Source: Symsagittifera roscoffensis (lineage: Eukaryota > Xenacoelomorpha > Acoela > Convolutidae). Taken from it: DNA of 64,000 nucleotides. The DNA lies in contig NC_087063.1 of assembly GCF_963678635.1 (NCBI RefSeq), positions 80,647,574-80,711,573 of the forward strand, read 5' to 3'. Position numbers and translations under genes: made by a program. Position 1 is the stretch's first letter, and each line of letters opens with the position of its first letter. A model generated the notes under the pieces. That model did no database searches, had not been told where the DNA came from, and worked only from the letters and a program-made list of their open reading frames with translations. This document shows positions 23,292 through 35,560 of the stretch, one piece after another.

Positions 23292-23586
23292 CCGCACTGA
23301 CAAAAATGGTTTAACATTGATTTAAATTGATTGTAAATCGATTTTAAATCGATCCAAATCGATTAACAATGTACATTTTACGAGTTTAAATGGATTTTAA
23401 ATCAATTTAAATCGATTTTTTTGAAAATTTTAAATCGATTTGAGTGTCCAAAAAATTTATTCAAATCGATTTGGATGGTTTTTCAGACCCACTAAAGTCA
23501 ATTTTTTTGCTAACAAGACAATCTAAGTTTAATCAACGTACTTTTTTCTTAGCAAAATTGATCCTAATCCATTTTTGTCAGTGCGG
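23292..23586. mobile_element. MITE with 18-bp terminal inverted repeats
   Basis: CCGCACTGACAAAAATGG at 23292-23309 is perfectly inverted at 23569-23586. The 295-bp element has no coding capacity. Its interior is made largely of AAATCGATTT and TTTAAATCGAT variants. I saw no certain target-site duplication, so the superfamily is open. Confidence 0.85.
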
Positions 23587-23589
23587 ATC

Positions 23590-25340
23590 GTCAATAATGA
23601 ACTTTGAGGGAAATTAAGGAACAACAACAAAAAAAAGAAACTAACATCAATTTCAAGCAAAACTTTCTAGCCGACGACATCTTGTAGCAATCGAAAAGGT
23701 CAGAGGAAAATGGAAAAGTTTTGATTTATAGAAACAAAAAATCAAAGAAGCACCACCGACACAGTGAAAAAAATCTGTTTTTAAAATTTATTTTCTGTTA
23801 GAGCGAGCCGAGCTGCTACGTTTGTCGCTATTGTTGACTCTCATTTTTTCTCAGTCATGTTTCGGGTACATTTCTTATTTGATCAACTTTCTTCTTCCTT
23901 TCAAAGTAAAATTTATTAAGATAATTTGTTTCTTATATGTGCCAGAACTCGACGAGTGTAGTCTGAGACTGAAAGCCTCTTAAAACGTTTGTTCAGAGTT
24001 TGTATATACATTTTTAACAAACCAGTCCCCGAGGCACTGGCTAACGAATTCTGCTAACGGCTATTTTGCTTTCCATAATTTAACAATTCCTCAAAAAAAT
24101 CAAAGGATTGCTGTTATTGTATTGGTCCAACAAAAGTTTCTTATATCGGAATATTGCGTTAACAGGCTTCTTTTCTGATGAACTTATTTCTCAAGGTCAT
24201 GTTTGGCCTGAAATGATTGCGCGCTTTTGTTTTTTTTTTCTTGAGAACCTCAATAAAAATGATTAAAGAAAGACTGATAAACCTAAATTTTGATTGACTA
24301 AAAAACCGAGGAATTGGAGTAATTTTTGATTGACAAAAAAAAACTTTTTACTTATTCAGCCCAAATGTCCAAGCTTTTTGTACTTGCAACTTTGTACTAA
24401 TCAATGTAAAAATACATAGCAAAACAATGATCACACTGATTCGTTTTACTGGTACAAATTCGATCGTTTTAAAATTTTAGCTGATTTCTAACGAGGCCGA
24501 TTTCTGAGCACATGTTTACCATTTCTTTATTTAGCTACTTCCTGCGTTTTTTCTCGTCTGGGTAAATCTACTCTGCAGGTTATTTTTGTCGAAGATGAAT
24601 AGTTTAAAGAAAAAAAAATAATATTTTTGGCTAATTCGGCTCAATTGTAAGGCGACGTACATTGGAAACAAAACATTCTGAAATGGCGTCAAAAATTGAT
24701 TGCCTTATTTTAGCCCAATAAAACTGAAGCGAAATAGTTTCACTTCAAGTTGTTGAAATATTGATGCTTAGGCGGAATATGTAAAAAGACCCAAAATCAA
24801 AAATGCACCATACCATGAATGTAAAAAATTTAAGCAAGACTGGTCTTCATTATTTTTAGTGAGATTGGTTCAAATTTTAAGTAAGGCTGGTTTTCTTTAA
24901 TTTCAATCAACCCAATTTGAAAAAAAAAACGCTTTTTAAGTTTCAATTTTTATTAGTTTTAACAACATTAGGTTTAGGGGAGGGGGGCAATAGTTAACAA
25001 GGTGCAAAAATCGTACATTCTTAAATATTCAATTCTTTCTTTATAGGGGGATATTCGTTACAAGGTTACATGGGGGGGGGGGGTGGTTGGGGGATAATTA
25101 ACAATACTCCTGGAATCAACTAGTCTGCAAAACTGACCGTTCCATTCGAACAATTTAAGTCTGTCACGACTAAATTATGACAATAATCTCTACGGCAGCG
25201 TGTATAGTCTTTCAGAGCAAAAATTTTGGCTGTTTTTCATATCATTAGACTATAAATGAGGTTTAGTTTTGTTGCAGGTTGCACCTCCAACCTGCAACAA
25301 TGGGCTTTCTGCGACCAAAATTCCATCATCCCGCGAGAGG
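23590..25340. other. gene-free stretch with R5 homopolymers
   Basis: No gene recognised. Near 24975-25110 lie G runs associated with TTAACAA, resembling the R5 repeats at 12520 and 58110. Confidence 0.5.
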
Positions 25341-25344
25341 CTTC

Positions 25345-25790
25345 AGTCGCACAAAGTCGCAACATAGCTAAATTGGGTCGCGCAAAGTCGCAACATAGCT
25401 AATTTGGGTCGCGCAAAGCCGCAACATTGCTAATTTGTGTTGTACAAAGTCGCAACATAGCTATTTTGGGTTGTGCAACGTCGCAACATAGCTAATTTGG
25501 GTAGCGCAAAGTCGCAATTTAGCTAATTTGAGGTGCAAAAATTCGCAGCATAGCTAATTTGGTTCGCTCAAAATCGCAACATAGCTAATTTGGTTGCACA
25601 AAGTCGTCGCAACATAGCTAATTTTGGGTCGAGCAAAGTCGCCACATAGCTAACTTGGGTCGCGCAAAGTCGCAGCATGGGTCGCGCAAAGTTTTTAACA
25701 TGCGTCGCGCCAAGCCCCAACATGGGTCGCACAAAGTCGTTACATGGGTCGCGCAAAGTCGCAAAATGGGTCGCGTAAAATTTAAGTAAT
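25345..25790. repeat. minisatellite, unit about 31-36 bp
   Basis: About 13 imperfect copies of a unit built from GGTCGCGCAAAGTCGCAAC and ATAGCTAATTTG. Later units lose the second half, leaving ATGGGTCGCGCAAAGT blocks. Open frames on either strand here are an artefact of the repeat. Confidence 0.93.
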
Positions 25791-25984
25791 GGAATTTTTT
25801 TCGGATTTTGTACTCGGATGGCCTCAAATTTCTAACGGACGTTGAAATAGCTGTTTTCCAACATTGTTTTGTACAAGTTTGAGACTTGAAAGAGTTGCAC
25901 AAACAAGAAATGAGCAAAAAAAATCTTCAACCTTCAACCTCCAGTCTTAAAGTGATTAATGGTTTTCAGAACCATGACTAAAAG

Positions 25985-26340
25985 TAACAAAACTGCTCGT
26001 ATCAGGGCGAAGCCCCGAAAGTTCCGACTACCTTTAAAGGTCGATGGAGCAGTAAAACATGAAAAAAAGAACTAAATGTAATGAAATGAAAGGAAAAAAA
26101 TTTGAAATTTGGACTTTTTTTGTGAAAATCATTTCACCACACGCCATTTAAAAACAAAGTGATAAGTTTTGCTCCTTATAACAACTCAATTTTGGCAAAT
26201 AAGCTTACTTTAACTAATTTGGAACTATTTCTAAGATGAAATAAGTCTCCGCTTAAGCGTTAATAGCGCAAAGTATATCGCGCGCTAATTGTCCTAAATT
26301 GGCCTGAATGGCAATCTTTAAACCCCCATAGTATTACGAA
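25985..26340 (-). repeat. R1 interspersed repeat, nearly full length
   Basis: On the minus strand it runs from GGGGGTTTAAAGATTGCC to GGGCTTCGCCCTGATACGAG and ends CAGTT. The same order of blocks occurs at 48955-49330 (plus strand) and, interrupted, at 39814-41113. The 3' end carries a GGGC-TTC-GCCC hairpin about 12 nt before the terminus. It has no coding capacity. Confidence 0.8.
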
Positions 26341-26606
26341 AAATGATCACAGGTAAAATATTTATTCAAATTTAAGCTCAGGACAACAATACCGGGGGTC
26401 TCAAAAATTTAATTCCCATATCAAATTAAATTGGTTTCGAATGGTGCAAGGAAAAGTTTTTCGTTGCTTGTTCACAGTTGTCATCCTGTGTTTTTATCTT
26501 CAAACATCTCATATTCTTCGAAATAATATGCAAATGGTGTCGAAATTCTAATATCATAGGAGTCAGTTATGCGCGATGAAAGCCCCAGTTAACAGCGTGT
26601 GAATGT

Positions 26607-26948
26607 TTAGAATGCCATTCCAATTGTGTAACCGTCCTCAACGCCGTGGGATCGCCATTTGGATCTTGTGCCTCTGATGCAAATGTTGGTTGCTCTTAGT
26701 ATAGCGAATGAAATTCTACATCTCACCCAGCACATGACATGACTATTTGGGCGGTCCCATTTTGATGCCAGATCATCTGCTAGTCGTTTGAGGAAAAACG
26801 TGAACTCCGGTGTCAAAACACCATCTATTGAAGTGACAAGTGGAGTGAAAGTTATGTGCTTTTCTTCACAAGCTGGTCCATACTTATTTTTCTTCTCGAT
26901 CAACAGGACAACAATACCTGTTGAATGATATGAACAAAAATTCGTCAA
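26607..26948 (-). pseudogene. retroelement polyprotein C-terminal fragment
   Basis: One open frame contains KYGPACEEKHITFTPLVTS, then FFLKRLADDLASKWDRP, then RISFAILRATNICIRGTR. From memory this block lies at the C-terminus of polyproteins of marine invertebrate and protist retroelements, downstream of RT. The apparent start is not an ATG and no RT domain remains next to it, so it is a 5'-truncated copy. The uninterrupted frame suggests a fairly recent insertion. Confidence 0.7.
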
Positions 26949-26949
26949 A

Positions 26950-27743
26950 AATGGCTAGTTTAAAAAAAACGAAATTTGTTCAAAGAAAATAAACTACTCC
27001 GAGCACATATATTCCCTTCCGTTACTTTCGTTACGAAATTCGGAACAAAAAAAATTTAAGCAAAATAGGCTCAAACATCTCGTTTTTTACGTTCTGTATT
27101 TTTTACTCGTAAAGGTCTAGATTTTCGCGGCCTAAATGAGAAAATTTAGATGATTCAATCAATTTTTATCAATATGTTACTGAAGAGAATTTTTACGTGC
27201 TCACTTACTTAGAAAATATTGAAAAAAATAACCCAACAAATTTTCAATATTTTTCATTCATTAATGAACTATAATCAATTATAAATTGTAAGTATTAAGT
27301 CAATAAGGAATAAAAACAAAATTGCGAACTTTAAATTAAATCTTTTTTCAATTTCCGAATAACGAAATTTATTGCTTCTTCTCCCGTCACCGAAATCCAT
27401 TTTTGTCATTTCAGCTTGAATTTTTTTGTAGCTGTTTATCAAGTCTTTGCTAATAAATTTCAGAATATTTTTTGTTTTGCAGCAGGTGCCAACGTCTCAT
27501 TTCTTGATTTTGATTTTATCGAAGGCTTTGCAATTTAAGTCTGTTTATCTAAACTGCAATAAATCAGCGTCTGTTCAATTAGGAGATGGCAGCAGCTTAC
27601 TTCCAACTTTTTTCGTAATCTGTATCTTTTTCAATACCGTAGCCATTCTCTTCCGTATTGCAATAGGGGGTTTTTTATGTAAGTATGTACATAAACTTAA
27701 TCGTTCAAACATTCCCGGAGTAATTTTCTCAGTAAATTTCTCT
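26950..27743. other. gene-free stretch with an R2 fragment
   Basis: About 26985-27050 contains CTCCGAGCACATATATTC and TCGGAAC, resembling the R2 repeat best seen near 32260. Otherwise AT-rich and unassigned. Confidence 0.45.
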
Positions 27744-27749
27744 GACTGA

Positions 27750-28026
27750 AAATGATTACAAAGTGATGTAAATTAAATGTCAGGCGCAATTATGGAAATT
27801 TAAAAGATGGATGACTCAAAATCACTCACTTCACGCCAATGCCACTTTGGCAAAAACAACAATGTATTCGTTAGGGGACAATAAACATCCCCGGTTTTTG
27901 TTACACATTTCATTGCTATTAAAACCTCTCAATCAATATGGTCTCATAATAATCTACCTAATTCGAAACATTATTCACACGGTCTCTTCACTCATCGCTG
28001 CTCATTGTCTAATCTTATTTCCAGCA
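27750..28026 (+). repeat. copia LTR, right-hand part (unit 1)
   Basis: Ends in CA directly before the primer-binding site. Its counterpart in unit 2 is 33527-33802, where the LTR appears to continue leftward to about 32984. In unit 1 the left part is missing and unrelated DNA adjoins. Confidence 0.65.
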
Positions 28027-28041
28027 GGTTATGGGCCCAGT
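28027..28041 (+). other. copia primer-binding site
   Basis: GGTTATGGGCCCAGT matches the complement of the anticodon region of eukaryotic initiator tRNA-Met, the half-tRNA primer known from Drosophila copia. The same site recurs at 33803-33817 in unit 2. Confidence 0.85.
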
Positions 28042-28159
28042 TTGAGACTTCCCGTAATCAATTGTTGAAAACTTTCAAATATTCAAATTTACAATTATTC
28101 AAAACAAGGAGGAGACTTTAGCTCAATTAACGATCTTTTTAATCGATACCAAACATAAA

Positions 28160-29050
28160 TGTTATCCTTCACTGGCACCTAGGAGAGAATTCCCCAACTG
28201 GAGCATCCGTTTGCTGGCACATTGTCAGACGAAAGGCCTCTATGACACACTCATAGATGAGGACGAAAATCCGGTGGAGCCAACAGCCTATATGGTGCTA
28301 CACCAAACGCAGATGACCAAGCCAAATACAATAAAGAAGTGCTTGCATACTGAAAACAATTAACAGACATCGAGAGACACAAAAAAGGAGAACTGGTGCT
28401 ACCTAGCAATAGCACTAGATATTTCCAGCTTGATCTTGATCAGGCATGACTAGGTCGGCAGGAAAGGCAAAATCGATGATCAAGCTGCTTGGAATCTAAT
28501 CAAGCGGAGATTCGAGAGCGACGAGGCAACCACAGTTGTCAATGAGAAGCGCAAGCAGGTACGCCTTCAGCTTTAAAAAAAAAGACGAGATGTTCCAGTA
28601 CTTCATACGAGCACTGCAGTTGAGCACGAGACTCACCCACGCCGGGGAGAAGATTTCAGAGACGTTATCCAACGCGATGGTATTGAATGGCCTAACTCCC
28701 CTATACAAACACGTTGTGTTGCTGGAAAGCTTCAACCCTGCTCAACGGGCTGCCCGGCTTTCCTCGTAGTTTGTCAGCCTGGTTCTCAGTTCTGCAAACG
28801 TAGGAGGTTTGCAGAACTGAGAACCAGGCTGACAAACTACGAGGAAAGCCGGGCAGCCCGTGAAAGTGATAAGGAACAGCACATAGCAATTTCTGCCAGA
28901 GGACCAAGTCATTCAACCCCTTTCAACCCCTTCCAATTCATCTTTAGTTCCTGGGCAAAATAGAACTTAAAATTCCCTAAAAACAGGAACATGCTATGGA
29001 CGTGGCATAGTAGAACTTTTGAAAAAAGATTTCAAAAAAAGCAGTTTTTA
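28160..29050 (+). pseudogene. copia gag remnant (UBN2-like) with foldback
   Basis: At about 28480-28740 the frames give AWNLIKRRFESDEAT, then VNEKRKQ, then IRALQLSTRLTHAGEKISE, typical of UBN2 copia gag. A degenerate zinc knuckle (CYGRG-KKDFKKKQ) follows near 28990. A perfect 54-bp palindrome at 28746-28860 interrupts the frame; unit 2 lacks it. Confidence 0.85.
28746..28860. repeat. perfect 54-bp palindrome in copia gag
   Basis: Arms 28746-28799 and 28807-28860 are exact inverse copies around a 7-base loop (GTAGGAG). Unit 2 has only the right arm sequence (about 34515-34575), so the left arm arose by inverted duplication of the right arm after the units separated. Confidence 0.95.
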
Positions 29051-29219
29051 ACTTAAAGGGCATGTAATCAGAAGGGGCACAGACATACTTTTTGTTATAA
29101 AGCTTGTTGTTCTTCCTTAAATTGCATGTAAAATGCAGCAAACTGCAAATCATTCTTTTGCACCTGAAAACTAGCATCAGTTTGCATATAAAATTCGAGC
29201 ACTTAAAGTGTACCGACTA

Positions 29220-29990
29220 AAAAGCCCCAATTGAGTTAAAGATTTCACCGCATTACGAAATATGCAAAACTTGGCTCTGTCTGAAATTACACTAAAACCA
29301 GTTCCAAAAACCAAAAAAAAAACAGAGCAAAAGCAACACTTGAAAGAGTTTTTAGCGATGAATGAGGAGCAGTAAAAACTTCAAGCATTAACGGATTCCG
29401 ATAAGTAATGAGTTTTATTGGCGACTTTAGCAACTACGCAGTGTTTCAGTACATAAATTACAAAAGCGAAGCTTTTGAAAAGTTTTAGAAATTCATAACA
29501 GACAATAGAACTAAATTTAAGAACAAAAAAAAATTCAGCACAATTTGTGTACATTCAAAATTTAGGCATGAGTTCACAGTCCCTGAAACTTCTGAACAAA
29601 ATGGGGTTGCAGAACGGTACAACCAAACAATAGTTGAAAAGGCTAAATGTCTTTTAATTGAAGCAAGTCTTACCAAAACGTAATGGGTTAAGGGTATAGA
29701 AACAGCCAATCACATTCGCATTATAGTGAAAAAAACTGATGATAAAACTTTAGCGTTTCAAATGTTTTTGAACAGACATCTGAATCAAAAAAAAATTAAG
29801 AATTTGTGGATTTTTTGCATATATAAAAAAAATGATAAGCCGAAATCCATATTTGATCCATGGGCCCAGTAACACATTTTTTTTGGATACGATGCTAATA
29901 GTACAGTATACTTAGTCCAAAGCTTAGAAAACAGACGCATATATAGAGTAAGGATTGTAACCTTCAATGAACAATATTTTTGCTCCACAC
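29220..29990 (+). pseudogene. copia integrase remnant
   Basis: Frames give FKNKKKFSTICVHSK, then HEFTVPETSEQNGVAERYNQ and TIVEKAKCLLIEASLTKT, which is the distal catalytic core of copia integrase (the E of D,D-35-E lies in EQNGVAER). Stops interrupt it. The equivalent in unit 2 is 35010-35560. Confidence 0.88.
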
Positions 29991-30499
29991 AAAACTAACG
30001 CTATACTAAGTGAAACAGATAATTTTTTTAATTTAAGCTCAAAAAAATAGTCAACTGTTTCCGGTATGAAAAAAATTAACTCAAGCACAACCTAGTAGAC
30101 GTGAAAAATTTGGCAGAGAATAAGATGTGAATCATCAATTGATGAAACAAATAGTAGCAAAAATGATCAAAGTAGGAACAAACAAGATTTAGGAACAAGC
30201 TCAAAAAATCAGTGTCTTTTGAGCCAACAGTTGCAGCTCAGCACTGTTGCTGGGCAAAAAAAAACCAGGGTACAATTTAAAAATGGCTTCACCTCATGTA
30301 GATGCATCTGATCAATGGCATGAAAAAGACCTCATAAGTTTCAAACGACAGAACGCTCTAAAGCACAGCAAAAACCTTAAGCGATCTGACAGATCTCAGA
30401 ATCCACCAAAACGCTTCGGCAAACGGTACAACCACAACAGTGAACAACTAGCACATCTTTTTAAAAACGAAATATAACAGCAGGCGACAGAATCTACCG

Positions 30500-31190
30500 A
30501 TCATGGAAAATGGCACAAAGCAATCCGAAGCGAAAAAAGTTCTTTTATTGAAGGTCAAATAAGGAACTTAACCGAACAATTTCAAGACATTATTGTTATT
30601 TCAGGCATATGAGTGTATAAAAAGAAGTTAACAAAAATGGGAGGAGTGCCTCAAGACATCAATGCTTTTTCAGGCATATGGGTTTGTAAAGTGAAGTCAG
30701 CAAAAAATGGGGGATTGATTCAAAGCCCGATATGTAGCCAAAGGTTTTAAACAAGTCGAAGGTCTCGAATACTTTCAAACATATGCACAGGCTAGTAAAC
30801 CAGAAACTTTTCGAACACTTCTAACCCATTATTCGAACACTTGTAACCCAGCAAATTTTGTAATCTAGCAAAACGTTATTAGAAGAAAAAATGAATATTG
30901 CCTATTCTATAAGACTAGAGGGAACAAAAAATTTCAAGTTTTAAGCTGGGTCGACGATCTAATTTCAGCAGGTTCTCATGAACAAAAAATGGAATACCTC
31001 AAGACTAAATTTTAAAGCAAGTTTCGAATGAATGATAGAGGAGAATTGGAGTGGTTTCTAGGAACGCGAATTGAGAAAACTGAAAATGTAATTGCCCTAG
31101 ATTACGTCATTTTTACAAGAAGCATTCTCACAACATTTATTATGCAAGATTGTAAGCCGTCAAAATCATCAACCGAAGTAAATTAATTTT
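30500..31190 (+). pseudogene. copia reverse transcriptase remnant
   Basis: Frames give ARYVAKGFKQVEGLEYFQTY, then LSWVDDLISAGSHEQKMEYL (the VDD catalytic box), then SKFRMNDRGELEWFLGTRIE and TTFIMQDCKPSKSS. All are standard copia RT blocks. Frameshifts and stops inactivate it. Unit 2 equivalent: 36170-36835. Confidence 0.9.
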
Positions 31191-32577
31191 TATTTTTTTC
31201 ACATTATCTTATTTGCTTGTCGATTTTTTTCCTACTCACCAGTAGCGGGCGTTTAACAGTGTTCAACTAAGAACAGTTCCGAATTTTAAGCTTTTCTTTC
31301 GGCACTGTGGTACTGCGGCACTGTTGCACTGCCTCTAATAGTTCGAAGAACTATTTTGTGGATTTTGAGTTTTATGGAGTTAAAACTACTTTCAGAATTT
31401 TGACGAACAAATCAGAATTCAGAATTTAACAAAATCTTTCTTCCTAAATGAAAATTGCACGGGACGCATTCTTTGCATGAAAAACTTGATCTTCATTCTA
31501 ATCGTTAACAGGTTTTCTTTCACAATAAAGCGGCAATTTTTTTTCGCACAAATAGTTAAAAACAAATAAGAAGTATTTCGCTTTTTATTTGTATTTTAAA
31601 AAGATGCAAGGTAAAAATTATTTTAATTACTTCCCTAACATTATTGTATGATAATCATTTTTTGTATGGAGATCAACCCGGCCCGGGAGGTATCTAATTT
31701 TAAAATAACATTTTTGCCCATTTGAATTAGTTTTGTTGAACAATTTCAGGACTTGAAAAAGAAAAACTCACAGAAAGTTTAGACGGAGAAATTGTACCGA
31801 AATACTGAGGACAACTTTTCAGAGTTCATGCCCTGTGCCCGCTTGTATTGACTCGTTGAACAAAATATTGCAAAATCTTATAAGCTAGTTTGCCTTGAAA
31901 TCGAAAATCAAACCATTATAGAAGATGCGACTACGTTTCAAAATGTGTTAGATAAGAAAAGCTTAATACTTTGGGTCCAAACTAGAAGTATCTAGTCATT
32001 TGAGGCACTAGTCATTTAATTTACCTTTTCTTTTAGTTTTTTTTTTCGAATAAACATATCAACTTGTTTTAGTTTCTATGTGAATTTTGGAGATTTCCTC
32101 ACGCAAAAAGTTCTTATTGCAAAATGTTCATTAAACATTAAAAAATCTAAAAATTGAATTTTGAAATTTGTCGCGCGTTAAATGTCATGGGCTTTCGATG
32201 ATAATAAAAATGTTCAAAAGTGGCTATTTCAGCACTGAAAATTTGTCTGGACAAAAAACCACCCCGAGCACAAATATTTAGTCAGTTTCTTTGAGAGTCG
32301 GAACAGAAACACGCATTTAGACTATATGGCTGTAAATATCGATTCTTACGTTGTAAAATAACTAAAGCCAAAATTGTGAACGCAAAAAAAAGAATTTTTC
32401 AAGCTATCTGGTTTTGAACGCGCTTTGCTGTTCCAACTTTCAGAGAAAGTGGCTGAATAGTTGTGCTCCGCGTTCTTTTTAATTCTTCAGACAAAGTTCG
32501 TCAGACAAAACAAAAATTTTAATATCATCTGAAAACCATTGATATCCTGAGCTCAAATTTAAAAAGTTAATTTATCT
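31190..32577. mobile_element. insertion (R2-type) between copia RT and RNase H
   Basis: About 1.39 kb of non-coding, AT-rich DNA separates RT from RNase H in both units, so it predates the dimer. Its right part contains GAGCACAAATATTTAGTCAG and CTTTGAGAGTCGGAAC, which recur as solo fragments at 26985-27050, 47985-48150, 48760-48930 and 40555-40640. Borders are approximate. Confidence 0.6.
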
Positions 32578-32961
32578 GTGATGGGACACGTAGGATTTAT
32601 TCGACATAGAGGATCGGTGAACGTGTCGATATTTTCTCGTGCGTCAAAAACGAGGGATCCACGAGAACGCTTGGAGGCGAAGTCACATGCGGCAAAAATT
32701 GCAGCGGAGAAGAAAATGATACGCTGGAAAACAGTTATAATCGGTTTAGGATTTGGTCAGAGACTAAATAAGTACACGCTATACCCGGATAACCAATTAG
32801 CTAGAACCACAGTTGAGACACCAAAATACAACCAAGAATTTAAAGCGCTAATGAGAGATATTGCAATGATCCAAACTTTAGGATGTTATGAGGTGATAGA
32901 AATGCAATATTTTCAACCAGAATCGAATTTAGCAAGCTGTCTAACAAAAGCGATTGGCTGA
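32578..32961 (+). pseudogene. copia RNase H, C-terminal end
   Basis: An open frame of 127 codons. Recognisable blocks are EKKMIRWKTVIIGLGFGQ, then LYPDNQLART (the D-N-Q of copia RNase H), then NLASCLTKAI before the stop, corresponding to the usual NLADxLTKAL ending. The upstream half of the domain is cut off by the R2-type insertion. Confidence 0.85.
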
Positions 32962-32983
32962 AAAAAAATTAAAGGGGTTGAGT

Positions 32984-33802
32984 GGAGAGTAATTAACGGA
33001 GAAGATGAGCGAGAGTTCAAGGCGACATGAGCTGAGCTACCCATTTTGGATGCATGAAACTGAAAATGAATCCATTTTGTGAAGATTAGTTACAAATTTT
33101 ACAGTTATACATTGCCTTCTGCAACCTTCTGGCCTTGAAACTAAATTATTATGATACAACTAAGTTTGAATAACAGTCCGTTTTGTGTACTGAATTAACC
33201 GTTGATAGTCGCTAAACTTTTCACTTTAAAATAAGATCTAAACTCACAACAAAAAAGTTCCACAAATGACCTTAAGAAAAGGTTTGAGAGGTGTCTTCTC
33301 CGAATAATAAAACTCGTCTTATTCATGAAGACTGACTGTGTTCCACGATAAATAAAGTTTCGAGAATTAACACTTTGAAAAAACGACAACAAAGAACAAA
33401 TTCCGAAGAAAATTCTGTTTTGTAATACTGACAATTAAAATGTTAGTTAGCCGGAAAAATATAACAGTATAAACGCTTAACAAAGAAGTTACCAAAACTA
33501 CCAAACAATTTTCCAAAACTGACTGAAAATGATTACAAAGTCATGTAAATTAAATGTCAGGCGCAATTATGGAAGTTTGAAAGAGGAATGACTCAAAATC
33601 ACTCACTCACGCCAATGCCACTTTGGCAAAAACAACGATGTATTCATTAGGGGACAATAAACAACCCCGGTTTTTGTTACATATTTCATCGCTATTAAAA
33701 CCTCTCAACCAATATGGTCTCATAAGAATCTAGCTAATTCGAAACATTAACCACACGGTCTCTTCACTCATCGCTGCTCATTGTGTAATCTTGTTTCCAG
33801 CA
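32984..33802 (+). repeat. copia LTR, apparently complete, shared by units 1 and 2
   Basis: Runs from TGAGTGGAGAG after the purine tract to CCAGCA before the second primer-binding site, about 819 bp. It serves as the 3' LTR of unit 1 and the 5' LTR of unit 2. I infer its left border from the purine tract; no third full copy is available to confirm it. Confidence 0.55.
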
Positions 33803-34259
33803 GGTTATGGGCCCAGTTTGAGACTTCCCGTGAGCAATTTTTGAAAACTTTCAAATATTCAAGTTTACAAATATTCAAAACAAGGAGGAGACATTAGCTC
33901 AATTAACGATCTTTTTAAACGATACCAACCATAAATTTTATCCTTCACTGGCACCCAGGAGAGAATTCCTCAACTGGAGCATCCGTTTTGTGGCACATTG
34001 TCAGACGAAAGACCTCAATGACACACTCATAGATTAGGACGAAAATCCAGTGGAGCCAGCAGCCTATGACGCTACACCAAACGCAGATGACCAGGCCAAA
34101 TACAATACAGAAGTGCTTGCATACTGAAAACAACTAACAGACATCGTGAGACGCAAAAAAGAGAACTGGTGCTGCCTAGCAAAAGCACTAGAAAGTTACA
34201 GCTTGATATTGATCAGGCATGACTAGGTCGGCAGGAAAGGCAAAATCGATGATCAAGCT

Positions 34260-34660
34260 GCTTGGAATCTAACCAAGCGGAGATTCGAGAGCGACGAGGC
34301 AACCACAGTTGTCAATGAGAAGCGCAAGCAGGCAAGCCTTCAGCTTAAAGAAATAGATGAGATGTTCCAGTACTTCATACGAGCACTGGAGTTGAGCACG
34401 AGATTCACCCACGCCGGGGAGAAGATTTCAGAGACGTTATTCAACGCGGTGTTTTTGAATAGCCTAACTCCCCTATATAAAAACACCATGTGGTGCTGGA
34501 AAGCTTCAACCCTGCTCCTACGTTTGCAGAATTGAGAACCAGGCTGACAAACTACGAGGAAAGCCGGGCAGCTCGTGAAAAAGATAAGGAACAGCACATA
34601 GCGATTTCTGCCAGAGGGCCAAGCCATTCAATCCCTTTCAACCCCTTCCAATTCATCTTT
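34260..34660 (+). pseudogene. copia gag remnant, unit 2
   Basis: Better preserved than unit 1: AWNLTKRRFESDEAT, VVNEKRKQ, EMFQYFIRALELSTR, then FAELRTRLTNYEESRAAREK. This run crosses the place where unit 1 carries the palindrome and shows the ancestral arrangement. Confidence 0.85.
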
Positions 34661-35009
34661 AATTCCTGGGCAAAACAGAACTCAAAATTCCCTACAAATA
34701 AAAACATGCTATGGACGTGGCATAGTAGAACTTTTGAAAAAAGATTTCAAAAAAAAGCAGTTTTTAACTTATGGGGCATGTAATCAGAAGGGGCAGACAC
34801 ATACTTTTTGTTATAAAGCTTGTTGCTATTCCTCAAATTGCATGTAAAATGCAGCAAACTGCAAATCATTCTTTTGCACGTGAAAACTAGCATCAGTTTT
34901 GCATACAAAATTCGAGCAATTAAAGTGTATCGACTAAAAAGCCCCAATTGAGTTAAAAATTTCACCGCATAACGAAATATGCAAAATTCGGCTCTGTCTG
35001 AAATAACAC

Positions 35010-35560
35010 TAAAACCAATTCCAAAAACCACAAAAAAAAACAGAGCAAAAGCAACACTTGAAAGTGTTTTTAGCGATGAATTAGGAGCAGTAAATACTTC
35101 AAGGATTAACGGATTCCGATAAGTAATGAGTTTTGTTGGCGACTTTAGCAACAACGCAGTGGTTAAGTACATAAATTACAAAAGCGAAGCTTTTGAAAAG
35201 TTTTGGAAATTCATATCAGACAATAGAACTAAATTTAAGAACAAAAAAAATTCAGCACATTTTGTGTACATTCAAAATTTAGGCATAGGTTCACAGTCCC
35301 TGAAACTTCTGATCAAAATAGGGTTGCAGAACGGTACAACCAAACAATAGTTGAAAAGGCTAAATGTCTTTTAATTCAAACAAGTCTTAGCAAAACGTAT
35401 TGGATTAAGGCTATTGAAACAGCCAATCACATTCGCAATATAATGAAAAAAACTGATGATAAAACTTTAGCGTTTCAATTGTTTTTCAACAGACATCTGA
35501 ATCAAGAAACTTTAAGAATTTGTGGATGTTTTGCATAAATAAAAAAATTGATAAGCCGAA
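35010..35560 (+). pseudogene. copia integrase remnant, unit 2
   Basis: Matches 29220-29760 closely. The frame here retains SFVGDFSNNAVVKYINYK and EAFEKFWKFISDNRTKFKNK, the DN-GTEF region of integrase in eroded form, then AERYNQTIVEKAK. Confidence 0.85.

Larger units (their letters stand above)
27744..33520 (+). mobile_element. decayed Ty1/copia element, unit 1 of a head-to-tail dimer
   Basis: The unit begins GACTGAAAATGATTAC in the right part of an LTR. The LTR ends at CCAGCA (28026), followed by a primer-binding site. Then come gag (UBN2-like), integrase, RT and RNase H remnants in copia order, a purine-rich AAAGGGGT near 32976, and the left part of an LTR up to 33520. Integrase before RT separates it from Ty3/gypsy. 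Stops and frameshifts are frequent. The initiator-Met half-tRNA primer site and animal context suggest a copia/GalEA-like lineage (inference). Confidence 0.88.

Noticed and set aside
25345-25790. CRISPR-like array
   Set aside because: The units are contiguous without unique spacers and the genome is eukaryotic.
25568-25917. Repetitive protein frames in the minisatellite
   Set aside because: The periodic peptide is simply the tandem DNA repeat read through.
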